In this document: piece after piece, positions 11,601 to 18,717 of the stretch | Layout of the letters: each line of letters begins with the position of its first letter | Position numbering within the stretch: the stretch's first letter is position 1 | Virus record (IMG/VR): IMGVR_UViG_3300010151_007942 | Coordinates: 1-36,924 of that record | Source: a virus | Length of the DNA stretch: 36,924 bases | Reading direction: 5' to 3' (one strand) | The notes under the pieces: generated by a model | Seen by the model: the letters and a program-made list of their open reading frames with translations, nothing else | Database searches by the model: none | What the model was told of the DNA's origin: nothing | Program-made: the position numbers and the translations under genes

Positions 11601-13401
11601 CCTCTAAGAGCTTTTTCGTTTGAGAGGTTGTTTTGGTGGTCGCGCCCGTTAGTATTTCTTTAACAATTTGATTAATTTCACCTTGCCATGGATCTCCCAC
11701 AAACTCTGAGCTTGGGCCACCGTGTCTGTCCCACGCCTTTAACCACTCGTCCTTGTCGATTCGAGTTATAAGCTTGTCTCTTTCCTCCTCAGTAACAAAT
11801 GGAGCCCACGGAAGCTCATAGTCGTCCATGCCGCCAGATTTATACGCATCAGCAATTGTTGGATTACTGCCAAGTGGAGTTAAGTATTGTCTGCTCTCGG
11901 GGGATATCCAATCACATTTTAAATCCATCTTGTGCCAGTCTTTCCACTTTTTAAAATCTCCCCACGCGTTGTCACCAAATGTGTTGCTAAAGGAACTTTT
12001 AATACAATCCCAAGAATCTAGTGAATTAGGATCACATTTCTTTTGTTTTTTTGTAAATGACGGTTTTGGAAAAGTATATTCTTCAATCAACTGTTTCCAA
12101 CCTTTGGGCATTTCTTTGGTTTTTTTCACCAAATTATAAAGCTCATTCATCCGAGCTACATAAGCCAAGGTTCTTGGATAATTAAATGGATGAGTCCGCA
12201 ATAAGGTAGAAAAGCCCACTGTCAAAAATACTACACCAACATCTCCGCTATTAACCAATATATATTTTATATTGTATTGATCATCGAGGGCGACCTCATA
12301 AGTGTCGTTGGAGCGTTCGTTAAGCGCTAAACCATTTAATGTTAACAGCCTCCTAAAATTAGAAAGAAAAAGCTGTAAATTAGATGCCTCTTGTTTAAAA
12401 TTAAAAAATCCATATTCTGGGGCTGGTCCATTCCACGAGCCATTTTGCCCGCGCCAACTTCGATATCCATCATAATGTTTGAACATATCGCTTAGTGCAT
12501 TTATTTGAACCTCAAATGTCTTTGCTAAAAGAAAAATGTTTTGAGACGAATCGGGAATTATAATTTCTTTTTCTGGTATCGCATTAAAATACTTAGCGTG
12601 AACAGAAACAAGAACTTTTAAAGGAGATCGAGCGCTAGATGGATCAAGCCACCAGCTTGTTGCTTTGGCAAACTTAAAACCATTTAATAATCTGCCCACT
12701 GTTTCATTATCGCTGGCCTTGGCGTAGTGTTCCAAAAGAGCCTTGACACCAATGGGGATTTGCTCTTCCATTCGAGATTGAAGAGCGCTGTCGCCTGTAT
12801 TATAATACTGAGTTGTGACTGAAACCAAGTACTCACAAGAATCAGAATCAAAATACGGCTCTGTTGTGGTGTACCACTGGGGGGTAGTCAATGCACAAAA
12901 TTCATCAACTTTTGCGGCAATAGTTTCGATACAGGTGCCGAACACCATCTCGTTTGATTGGGGAGTAGTGTCGAGAGCGAGAGCGCCAATGCGCATAGTT
13001 TCTGTGTCTTGTAGCGCTGCTGGAATTTCTCCCAATCCACTATAGATATACCCCACCAGCCCATCCACTTCAGGATTTGTATCAACAACAGAGACAAAAT
13101 GCCAAGCACCATTTCGACCCACCCTTTCGTCGAGAACAACAAGCAAAGTCTTGTGACTGAGACCGGCAATAACCTCTGCTCCGTCCCTATACGGCAAATC
13201 TGAATAGAGGTTCGCACAATAATTGAGAGGAACAACATCGCCGGCTTCAGTATACCCATATCGAATAACATCATCTGACGCGTTGCCGCCCCAATAAAAA
13301 ACCCAGTGTGTTGCCTCAGAATTCTCCCAATTCGTGGGAGGGGACACAAAATTGTCCCATGCTTCTCTATCCGCTGCCAACTGTCTATGTGTAAGAGACA
13401 T
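5455..13401 (-). CDS. Giant 2648-residue putative tail/baseplate-associated protein
   Basis: One frame stays open for 2648 codons from ATG 13401, which is preceded by GGGAAAGG with good spacing. I do not recognise a family. The sequence is rich in Trp, Tyr, Pro and Asp and has many scattered Cys, so it looks like a set of folded domains rather than a long coiled-coil tape measure. A strongly hydrophobic segment lies at residues about 711-742 (YIMTIILNAVINLIIQFIV and on). A second lies near the end (about 2597-2622, PLILLIFPWMILKALFSIV), followed by a basic tail with KKKRGRR. It is bracketed by the spike/hub-type genes and gp25/gp6, so it probably belongs to the tail or baseplate. Alternatives are an internal protein ejected with the DNA or a host-envelope-interacting protein. 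The last 202 bases overlap another open frame. Confidence 0.85.
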   Translation of the reverse strand: MSLTHRQLAADREAWDNFVSPPTNWENSEATHWVFYWGGNASDDVIRYGYTEAGDVVPLNYCANLYSDLPYRDGAEVIAGLSHKTLLVVLDERVGRNGAWHFVSVVDTNPEVDGLVGYIYSGLGEIPAALQDTETMRIGALALDTTPQSNEMVFGTCIETIAAKVDEFCALTTPQWYTTTEPYFDSDSCEYLVSVTTQYYNTGDSALQSRMEEQIPIGVKALLEHYAKASDNETVGRLLNGFKFAKATSWWLDPSSARSPLKVLVSVHAKYFNAIPEKEIIIPDSSQNIFLLAKTFEVQINALSDMFKHYDGYRSWRGQNGSWNGPAPEYGFFNFKQEASNLQLFLSNFRRLLTLNGLALNERSNDTYEVALDDQYNIKYILVNSGDVGVVFLTVGFSTLLRTHPFNYPRTLAYVARMNELYNLVKKTKEMPKGWKQLIEEYTFPKPSFTKKQKKCDPNSLDSWDCIKSSFSNTFGDNAWGDFKKWKDWHKMDLKCDWISPESRQYLTPLGSNPTIADAYKSGGMDDYELPWAPFVTEEERDKLITRIDKDEWLKAWDRHGGPSSEFVGDPWQGEINQIVKEILTGATTKTTSQTKKLLEGEDPLELGALDSAMGQHMLNRLYYEALAKIDFKEKIRMLIDCACNELEEKAIWLENNGVGGDTASLIQADILRAQAAFIGCSDICKTIPLLCACLPFEWPPRFTIPDRLPTVDILAYIMTIILNAVINLIIQFIVQIISLMLDFSWKCETKGPQQQAFALNFDRSYGDIDLPALNQGLKQNSLPSDIIDPDILNQLLKDTSTILKPKEFCSLLTGNADLPTVNIVEKLIAESYPSVRAQWSTTQRVINLYTMLGEMIDLEICNNLADLMAAADTEGTNSLCENSEFRENLANGRATAEQIRELLTEAAKCDTARAEGIIELAKKSAGGEDFAAGLMPSIFQDPANPNGLVPREPPSVKFLNDIVKDTVFTPIEDQYNSDYNYHVDTIAPFQQVTAQPIPDAAEPHPVMELLADGLGAEPKAIQVVVAPTVMDNSYDEYENWLDPNNRDTVIMNVQNPAQSSTWLVLPPRRVWDDNFYTSRAVGRHGGSKDFNIWEQKNGPGTIPTSTPDRIERKLIKYELCPKVDPGTQWDRILDAYRVEGWRVPGELYFAFNGEKLLTPAVLSVVTDEQLGHPIRGVAAPPVEAFNNYLLGKWMELPVSSAVNARTYLENSEAFLEYHMEHLYPELIKYVLGQVFDIMKAGRFLKLAPDDGKEEIIEADFSSDSFCNPRPEGLLNVNDLRRRTTSHAARSLLLDPQRNTAAITYGIGVAYMKIFLIEMLLDSIFVFSEFKFSSVAKSDLLFRYFINRFNKKSGLTESNVLTFEGGFVENIPFFEDLVFRIDQDLLSRKYDDREEFKDPLTGEPIELLLASEKLFELNLPNTEEAQKNLTGGKTLEGREPADVSVEKVPVCQIEGSECFEVGNMTFSNMWSTESIDPDTGKKTMGFMEYSVRDLVASMAGEYDTVLQGHITPVSWLNEIAEVVDVPKTSPIGKPRFFIGFGTEDSNEPFSVNEESIRDELGNSELAEVYWAWGVLREQGENIHNFVQNNVEEEGQRFRAALDEIGFDVSEQIFDAEPIVLDCATWNRFGGTDHRIVSLETDGERYDYATRWRWTWNQNKFSDPGMIEVNAGEVVWTQWFDYKLEDGDNHCGENFGGDGRDNGSSKVITWKIKQNVYPPASKLENYIMRSLSDSTDEILNAQRGSDDEPIGDIYCDTQPGSLKYDFCKAGLGTHGGFVLERFVKITDKSFEEDWPIILGTLRAEYGDATANRAESLIKNRDSSLFGVVNLQAWSDWVRTLLDYHEELGLFVKPADGKPYLNITKYFDKWEMGTRLTFVYPLEHGGPGRINLNSDLAETFAEPMQPQVERFIQTNKSHLLQEDLTFRNQVELEDPNDPNARTLLDLETSEEIVDIKTLPLMEGLVELQSADIKFPALHNDTRSAIQACIQSIQDVFLDPIENGLSGDPGFKDDAIKFNNFVLPYDSACRQGDQSEFYYSAYAYSWSNANSPLRKTGWLQNWGGRVVPPWMEPWSEAVSRPRLGPDGNFYSGNRSLPGGESAVQPDFERVRGDGSNSQYWQMVKKIWDLGYRLFGFNVWGAFGGEFQFNADDAPPEWTLAVRQNGEDPVRDSDLIYNKPSEYYTDKDREGRQRTFPAHPGSETRQHEQVTVMDAYGRYHQVTGPGLEGGEATVPRANNWTTTQPGGHVRCLSNGAGSVQSGAPGTLRTTGVYALAGCNKSPAVKDNDLQPKIFLSDFSTDHPEARCRGGLYGSPEGEAWTLDMLGVDLGAHNIDIDARLYGPMISETVEEYTDRRERIAGPLWYESFVDDLLKPHKYDTDDLGLISARNFRWGRKWVHGWLTYSIKKPFEDMLQQDLPEQLSEIPGDHLLKVMMENFKDFLEKQLEAMEPDGLTPTRRCLRDPGDPNSRLGTANCEAYDKIINAIQQLEYYIGRMENQLVIPQAAIRFEKIHADNSLILKKQIIQNPQYEAVLEYMIPSTRLISLATIYNAEHISGLPNREMMFKTTKDLIKELYNVARGSEHPSWWAMKAKPRNRWWQKPLELPIPLILLIFPWMILKALFSIVPWLRKLLDIKIPSLPPHKKKRGRRCP

Positions 13402-13417
13402 TTATTTACCTTTCCCT

Positions 13418-14344
13418 TTAATTAGTATAGTTATTTAAACTAAGAATACCGGGTCCTCCGGCCAAGAGATGCCTTCTAATAAATGATGTGGCATTTATCT
13501 TTTGGAAAAAACAGCCCGTCTTGCACTTAAGGGCAAGATTAAGATTAATGGCCGGCGTACCTATTTGAAGGAGGAATGGATCTGGGGTTGTTGGCCCCGC
13601 AACAAATGACACATGGTGATGACCCTGCATAAACCCATTCATTATGGTTTGCATTTGTATTTGTGAGTCAACGATTCCACCCAAAGCCTCAACGTGTTTT
13701 ACCAACTCCGTTAAAGCTCTTATTAAATTGTGCCCTTTCACCAGCGGCTGCATATCAGAATCATCTCCGCGAGCAATCAATTGTATACCATAGGCTTCTG
13801 AGTTTATTTTTGCTCCCACTGCCTCACTCATTACATCCACACCAGATATTATGTTTATTCCTTCTCTCGCAACTATTCTAACTCCATCCGCCTTAAGAAC
13901 TGCTGCTGATCTGTTTTTTGATGATGGGGCTTTTCCCGTAGGAAGAAGCCAGTCGGTGTCGACATCAGACTTCTGTGACAAATACAAGGTAGCTGCATCA
14001 TACGTGTTGCTTGGGTGGCCTACAATTGGTTTTCCTTTCTTATTTTTGGTTGCTGCGCGGTGACCCATGTGTCCAACAGTAAAGCGCATGGCGCCATTGT
14101 GAGTATCGCCTCGACTCTTTCCGGAGCCACAACTCCCAGGGCGATCTCTACCAAACAAGATAAAGGAATTTGAATTACCTTCGTGAACTCGATCTCCCTC
14201 GCATCTTTCAAGACGAGGTTTATTTGAAATATAATTTGCCCGCTTCGTTTCTTTTTTTAAAGTACCAAACTCTTTTGCAAGGGCCTCACCAAGGCCAGCC
14301 AAGATATCGTTGCGTCCAAATATTTTTGGTCTTTCATCAGACAT
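13418..14344 (-). CDS. Putative baseplate hub/spike-associated protein
   Basis: The product has 308 residues with no certain family. The centre (about 150-195) has short beta-like repeats such as ADGVRIVAREGINIISG and AYGIQLIARGD. These resemble the repeating strands of phage spike beta-helices and VgrG-type tips. A helical stretch follows (HNLIRALTELVKHVEALGG), then a GHHHVS cluster (241-246), then GPTTPDP. His clusters bind iron at the tips of some phage spikes, which makes a metal-binding tip a possibility here, but that is inference. The gene lies between the amidase-bearing hub gene and the giant gene. Its ATG 14344 follows the hub stop as TAATAATG, so coupling is likely. The structural assignment is moderate and the spike role tentative. 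Confidence 0.65.
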   Translation of the reverse strand: MSDERPKIFGRNDILAGLGEALAKEFGTLKKETKRANYISNKPRLERCEGDRVHEGNSNSFILFGRDRPGSCGSGKSRGDTHNGAMRFTVGHMGHRAATKNKKGKPIVGHPSNTYDAATLYLSQKSDVDTDWLLPTGKAPSSKNRSAAVLKADGVRIVAREGINIISGVDVMSEAVGAKINSEAYGIQLIARGDDSDMQPLVKGHNLIRALTELVKHVEALGGIVDSQIQMQTIMNGFMQGHHHVSFVAGPTTPDPFLLQIGTPAINLNLALKCKTGCFFQKINATSFIRRHLLAGGPGILSLNNYTN

Positions 14345-14346
14345 TA

Positions 14347-17172
14347 TTATCTACTCTCCGCCGCGCGATGGTCCTTGTCGCGAATAAGGGACTTTAGGGC
14401 CTTTATAATTGCTCGACTGGTTCGTTCTTCCGTCGGTACGCTAGTCCATGGGGGCACGATTTTTTCGATGATGCCCTGCCAACTCGCGCCGTCTTTAAAG
14501 ATCGACATGGTAATAAACAAGTCGTTTTTTTGATGGGCCAGCTTCAAACTCTCAACTTCTTCTCTTGCTTTTCTTAGTTCGTGGTTGAGATTGCCGAGAC
14601 GTTCGAGGGCAGCCGGGGACCGAGCCTGTCCGATTCTCTTTTGAAGTGCATCTACTTTCCTTTGGGCCTCGGCCAGTTTCTGCCTTGACCCCTTCATTGA
14701 ATTATAAATGTTATCTGAATATCCTGATATGAACGACTCTTTAGAGGTGATCTCGCGATCATGTATCAAAACAAATACCCTATAATCACCTTCGTGTTCC
14801 AATGCGGCGACGATCTGATTTTTTATTGTCCCTTGCTGTCCTTCTGACACAACAAGCCCCGTCCCAACAAACTCCACGTTTACAGAGTCGGGGGTAGACC
14901 AATTCTCACGAATCTCTTGAACTGTTAAGAGTTTCGGCAGTAGACTCTGAAGGTTAAGGGGCGGTATCCACCTTTTCGTATTCGTCAGGTGAACACCGGT
15001 TGACTTTTGAATTGATTCCTTTATGGCCTCCTTACCTGCCAAGACGAGATCTTCTCTGTTGTCGGGGTGGGGAAGTGGGGGGAAAGGTTCGTTCCCCTTA
15101 AGCATGCCCGCAGTAGCCCACCATGCATCTTCAACTGAATAGCCGGCAGCATATACTGCTATAAGAAAATATATTTGATGGCGTCCGTCCGTGCGGTTGC
15201 CGTCCCAGCGAGAATGGGCGGCGATTCCTATTAGGGGAGTTCGCCGTATCCTTATGTTGGCGGGGGGCCACGCGGGACTTCCATTTACCCCAGGGAAAGC
15301 ATCGGGAAGCTGTCTTCGGGCGGTGTAACTAAATCGACCCGGGTGGCCGTTGGAGGGTTCTCCGTCGTTGCCAACGCGCAGGCTCTGCCAGGTTCCGTTG
15401 GGCGACCAGCGCTTAAGGGCCATACAAAATTTTGGCGTCCCGTTATCATCTGGCTCACCACTATCATTAACTTTAATCACCGCGAACGGAAAAAAACGAG
15501 ATACCCACTCTCCATAACTCTCGGGGCCGTTGGGGTCTCTGCCATATTCATTTGCCCTTTTGTCAGGGCTGGACAGCCAATCCTGATAAATTGAAAAAAG
15601 TTTAGGGTGGTTCGTGGAATCGTTGATAAGCGCCTCCACGAGTTCATCCAACAACCTCATCTGAGAAAACGAGGGGATTTGGTAATTCTTCGGCGAGTCT
15701 GAATTGCCCCCCCGGCCATAAATAGTTATTGGACGGTCGCGTCTGGACCCTACCTTCTTTTTTTTGTTCTTCCTCTTTCTCAAATTCGGACTGAATGTCA
15801 TATCCACTCCAATCGTAGACGAGTTGGTCCATTCACCATGATTAGATATTTCCAAAGTATGAAAATGTTGAGTTATGATATCGCCAGAATCCAGCGTTGG
15901 GCTCCTAATTATAAAATGAGAGGAAGCGCCTTCTTTTGTCCACGTCCTCAAAACATTCGTTTCACCCTGGGCGAATTCAGTTTCGGGTAATGTTTCTGGG
16001 GGGTCGGGGAGGGTTCCACAACCTCGGCCTTCGCAGTCGGGGCCTCGGCGAGCCTGCCAGCGGAGCCGGTACGGAGAAGCAGTATCATGCATCACAATCC
16101 CCGTTACTAGGGGGCCATCGCGACTAGCATCAAAATCAGGGTACCCAGGAAACAGGCCGCCGCGAGGAATTGTTGCCCTGGTTCCACCCTGACTGGGGTA
16201 TCTTATCCCCCGAAGGGTTCCCGGAACATCAACAAGGGGGCCGGTGTACCATTTACAATGGCATTTTAGTTGGGCGGCGGTATTGTAATGGCCTTCGATG
16301 CCGACAGCTGTCCACCCCACACATCCCATTCCAGCTTGCTGCTTCTGGGCGTTGTTTTGGCGAGGCGGCACCGATGCACATGGATCAGGTGTCGGCGCTT
16401 GCGTCTGCTCGCCTACGGCTTGGCATTGGTTCTCACCGCCGCTGCGTTGAGGGGCCGTTTCGGCAGCAGTTTGATTAGAATTATAACTTCTGCGGCGTGG
16501 TCGGGGGGCGTCGAGGGAACTTTCCTCATCGTCAGAAGAAATTCGACAGTTAATCTCTTCTTTTATTTTTTTAAAGTCTTTTTTTTGTTCTTCCTCTTTC
16601 CCTGCTGCCATAACTGCGGACGCAACTATCTCGCTGGCTGCGGCAACAATATATCTCGCTGCAGCCACGTGGGCCTCGTACACCCCGTCCGTACCCCAAT
16701 CAGCATTTCCAAAACTCACACGAATAATCGATCCACATGCAGGCACGTCTAAATCCGTGGTAGCAGCAACAAAAAGAGGATATCTACTAATCTTGTGTTG
16801 GTGTGGATCAGTATGCTTTCCCTCATCTCCATATCGTAAGGGGCAGCGCAAGCCTGCATGCAACTCTGGGATGCGGGCCCACACCTTTACCAAATTTAAT
16901 TTTGCTTCTCCGGGCTCTGTATACGAGCCAGCGCCAGACTTTGTGTTTAAAAAATTTCGGCGTGAATTATATTTTTCTACCCGCAACACAATTGCATTCC
17001 ACTTACCAGAACTGGTAAGGGAAAACTTTTGAGTATACGATTCTACTGCCCTCTTGATTGAAATCCCCTTCAAATTAGTTGTTTTTGGATCAAGCGTCGG
17101 GGCTGTAAAAGCTTTTCGTACGTTGTTAAGCTCCCCAATTGGAAAATCGCAGGGAGGCACCTTCTTAGGCAT
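14347..17172 (-). CDS. Baseplate hub protein, gp5-like, with N-acetylmuramoyl-L-alanine amidase domain
   Basis: The product is about 941 residues. Residues about 45-170 resemble the OB-fold start of gp5/VgrG-type hubs (KVWARIPELH, then PACGSIIRVSFGNADWGTDGVY). A charged, Pro/Gln/Cys-rich linker covers about 190-290. Residues about 355-670 form an amidase of the Amidase_2/PGRP type: VMHDTAS with zinc ligand H363, SSHFIIR near 420, IGVDM near 456, and a second ligand in AAHSRWDGNRTD (H654, D663). It would cut the amide bond between N-acetylmuramic acid and L-alanine so that the tail tube can cross the cell wall. In T4 gp5 the inserted enzyme is a lysozyme, so here the catalytic module differs. 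A coiled coil follows (about 820-885). ATG 17172 is preferred over GTG 17175, because GGGAG lies 6 bases upstream. Confidence 0.85.
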   Translation of the reverse strand: MPKKVPPCDFPIGELNNVRKAFTAPTLDPKTTNLKGISIKRAVESYTQKFSLTSSGKWNAIVLRVEKYNSRRNFLNTKSGAGSYTEPGEAKLNLVKVWARIPELHAGLRCPLRYGDEGKHTDPHQHKISRYPLFVAATTDLDVPACGSIIRVSFGNADWGTDGVYEAHVAAARYIVAAASEIVASAVMAAGKEEEQKKDFKKIKEEINCRISSDDEESSLDAPRPRRRSYNSNQTAAETAPQRSGGENQCQAVGEQTQAPTPDPCASVPPRQNNAQKQQAGMGCVGWTAVGIEGHYNTAAQLKCHCKWYTGPLVDVPGTLRGIRYPSQGGTRATIPRGGLFPGYPDFDASRDGPLVTGIVMHDTASPYRLRWQARRGPDCEGRGCGTLPDPPETLPETEFAQGETNVLRTWTKEGASSHFIIRSPTLDSGDIITQHFHTLEISNHGEWTNSSTIGVDMTFSPNLRKRKNKKKKVGSRRDRPITIYGRGGNSDSPKNYQIPSFSQMRLLDELVEALINDSTNHPKLFSIYQDWLSSPDKRANEYGRDPNGPESYGEWVSRFFPFAVIKVNDSGEPDDNGTPKFCMALKRWSPNGTWQSLRVGNDGEPSNGHPGRFSYTARRQLPDAFPGVNGSPAWPPANIRIRRTPLIGIAAHSRWDGNRTDGRHQIYFLIAVYAAGYSVEDAWWATAGMLKGNEPFPPLPHPDNREDLVLAGKEAIKESIQKSTGVHLTNTKRWIPPLNLQSLLPKLLTVQEIRENWSTPDSVNVEFVGTGLVVSEGQQGTIKNQIVAALEHEGDYRVFVLIHDREITSKESFISGYSDNIYNSMKGSRQKLAEAQRKVDALQKRIGQARSPAALERLGNLNHELRKAREEVESLKLAHQKNDLFITMSIFKDGASWQGIIEKIVPPWTSVPTEERTSRAIIKALKSLIRDKDHRAAESR

Positions 17173-17467
17173 CACCGTCTCCCAGGTTAATCAGATCAAA
17201 CAATTCTTTTTTATCTTCTTCTGTCAGATCATCCGAATCCTTAGAACCTTTCTGGATTAATGCAGTTAACTTAACAAGTTGTTCATTGGAGCGCTGGAGG
17301 GTCTCAACATATTTGGCAGCAATCATGCCAATCTCTTTGTGAGTGTGCCCTGATTTTTGGATTTCAGCGAGAAGATCAGTAAGGAGATATTTTACTGTGT
17401 CCCGGTCGTGTCTTATGTTTTTAATAGATTCATTAATGAAATCTTCTAAATCTTTCCCGCGTCCCAT
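17165..17467 (-). CDS. Conserved small helical protein, unknown function
   Basis: The product has 100 residues, is almost entirely predicted helix and is very charged. It opens with MGRGKDLEDFINESIKNIRHD and ends in an acidic stretch SDDLTEEDKKELFDL. No catalytic motif, signal peptide or membrane segment is visible. Its start overlaps the 3' end of the late sigma gene by 22 bases, and its stop overlaps the hub gene start by 8 bases. It is therefore expressed with the late sigma factor and the baseplate hub. It could be a transcription accessory or an assembly chaperone, but the sequence does not decide. The ribosome site is weak (AAGAAAAA), which suggests coupling to the upstream gene. Confidence 0.75.
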   Translation of the reverse strand: MGRGKDLEDFINESIKNIRHDRDTVKYLLTDLLAEIQKSGHTHKEIGMIAAKYVETLQRSNEQLVKLTALIQKGSKDSDDLTEEDKKELFDLINLGDGDA

Positions 17468-18168
17468 TTTTTCTTAAAAACCCTATATTTTATGCGCAGC
17501 TTATTAAGATTGTTAACAACCTGTTTTGTGTTCAAATCCGTTAGTTCTCGCAAGTATAGATAAATAGCTTTCTTATTGAAAATTTCGATATTGTCAGAAC
17601 TCTCAAATAGTATCTTCACGGCTTTTAATACTTTTTGTTCATTTTCCTTCAACAGATCCTTATCCCACGTCTCAACTTCTATAAAGAAATTTTCCCAAAA
17701 CTCTTTTGTTTCCCGATTATGAATATATTTATGATGCGTGATCATGCGAGTGTCTTCGACACCCTTGAAAGCTTCTTCATATTGAACTTCCCGTTCATTA
17801 TGAAACTTGTTTTTCTTTACTTTGTGGATGAACCAATTTTTCGTTATAACGCTGAAATAACTAAAGGCCTTCGAGCCCTTGGTTGGATCAAACTTATCCA
17901 AGATGGTGGTTAGCCAAATTTTACAATCGTCCTTTAAGACATCGATGTTGGGAAGGGATGTAAACTTGTATGTATAAGCAATCTTATCCACCATTTCATT
18001 AAATGCTGGTTGGATATAGTCCACATAAAGCTCTGTCCGAACCTTCATGTCTGTTGAAGCACAATAATCCAGAATTGCCTTTTCATGCACTTCTGTGAAA
18101 TAATAATTTTTCTTCTTTTTTCTACGCTTGCGCTTCTTCGGCGCTGTCGGTTCCGTCATCCAATTCAT
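17446..18168 (-). CDS. 55: Late-transcription sigma factor, gp55-like
   Basis: The product is about 240 residues. The region KDDCKIWLTTILDKFDPTKG, followed by KAFSYFSVITKNWFIHKVKK, matches sigma region 2 as found in T4 gp55, the phage sigma that directs host RNA polymerase to late promoters of TATAAATA type. A strongly basic run (KKRKRRKKKK) sits near the N-terminus. The C-terminus (KYRVFKKKWDAGKI) lacks an obvious hydrophobic and acidic sliding-clamp tail like that of T4 gp55. The frame opens at 18225, but I choose ATG 18168 or 18159. AAGGAGAGG lies just before them, and this limits overlap with the upstream membrane-protein gene to 38-47 bases. Family assignment is confident; the start is uncertain by a few codons. 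Confidence 0.88.
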   Translation of the reverse strand: MNWMTEPTAPKKRKRRKKKKNYYFTEVHEKAILDYCASTDMKVRTELYVDYIQPAFNEMVDKIAYTYKFTSLPNIDVLKDDCKIWLTTILDKFDPTKGSKAFSYFSVITKNWFIHKVKKNKFHNEREVQYEEAFKGVEDTRMITHHKYIHNRETKEFWENFFIEVETWDKDLLKENEQKVLKAVKILFESSDNIEIFNKKAIYLYLRELTDLNTKQVVNNLNKLRIKYRVFKKKWDAGKI

Positions 18169-18463
18169 CCTCTCCTTCTTCTCGGGTGAGATCGTAAATA
18201 TCTTCAAAAACTTTTGCTTCTTCAAGTATAAAGCTTGTGTGATCCATTAATCCTTTTAGGGTTGAATCTCCATAAAACATCTCCATTTCATAAAGGCTCT
18301 CAAGGTGTTCGTGATATTCTTTTATCAGCCCCACCATGTCTCCGATATTATCGGATACAAAAAGTAAATCACCTATAACTTGTCTACTATACCAAATCAA
18401 AAAAACATTCAATGCGATTGAAAGTACAAGCAATAAGGATAAAATTACTATTGTTAATATCAT
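18122..18463 (-). CDS. Small membrane-anchored protein with acidic tail
   Basis: The product has 113 residues. The first 25 form one clear hydrophobic helix (ILTIVILSLLLVLSIALNVF), probably a signal anchor. A helical soluble part follows (SDNIGDMVGLIKEYHEHLES), and then a very acidic tail rich in Glu and Asp. I recognise no family function. A single-span anchor with a cytoplasmic or periplasmic helical domain is the most that can be said. The ATG overlaps the stop of the zinc-ribbon gene as ATGA, and the 3' end overlaps the start of the sigma gene. The acidic tail is encoded by the same bases that encode the basic N-terminus of the sigma factor in another frame. Confidence 0.78.
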   Translation of the reverse strand: MILTIVILSLLLVLSIALNVFLIWYSRQVIGDLLFVSDNIGDMVGLIKEYHEHLESLYEMEMFYGDSTLKGLMDHTSFILEEAKVFEDIYDLTREEGEDELDDGTDSAEEAQA

Positions 18464-18717
18464 GGTTTGTGCTCTATTATTCTTCCGTGTTTTTCTTGCT
18501 TCATGTCTCTCTTCGCTTCTTCAATGTGCTGTTTAACAATTTGTCCAGGTTTCTGTATTCCCTTCTTCTCAATCTTTATGATTCTGGTTATTGATGGCAG
18601 GCGCTTAAGAGAATCCTGCTCTCCACACAGGTGGCAATCCTCTAACTTGGCTTTGATTGAGTGAACTTGCTCAAATATTTCTTCACAAGAGTCACAGTAG
18701 TAGACATATCTAGGCAT
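18460..18717 (-). CDS. FmdB-type zinc-ribbon protein
   Basis: The product has 85 residues. It begins MPRYVYYCDSC, the classic opening of the FmdB/CxxC_CxxC_SSSS zinc-ribbon family, and has the second pair in CHLCG. The four cysteines are C8, C11, C28 and C31, so one zinc ion is likely bound. The C-terminal part is basic and helical. Family members are small putative regulators with poorly known function, and they occur in marine T4-like phages near the late genes. ATG 18717 is chosen over a TTG at 18729, because it yields the conserved N-terminus and overlaps the upstream stop by only 8 bases. Zinc binding is well supported. A role in transcription is only suggested by the adjacent sigma gene. 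Confidence 0.82.
   Translation of the reverse strand: MPRYVYYCDSCEEIFEQVHSIKAKLEDCHLCGEQDSLKRLPSITRIIKIEKKGIQKPGQIVKQHIEEAKRDMKQEKHGRIIEHKP

Noticed and set aside
12888-13349. 153-codon minus-strand open frame in the start of the giant gene
   Set aside because: It is a shifted frame within the giant gene. It has no ribosome site and the giant frame continues cleanly on both sides.
16270-16752. 160-codon plus-strand open frame with hydrophobic runs
   Set aside because: It is antisense to the charged linker and the end of the OB-like region of the hub gene. The hydrophobic runs are the complement of Lys/Glu codons.
17726-17733. Minus-strand CATAAATA in the sigma gene
   Set aside because: It is about 260 bases from the next gene start and inside coding sequence. 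It is not supported as a promoter.
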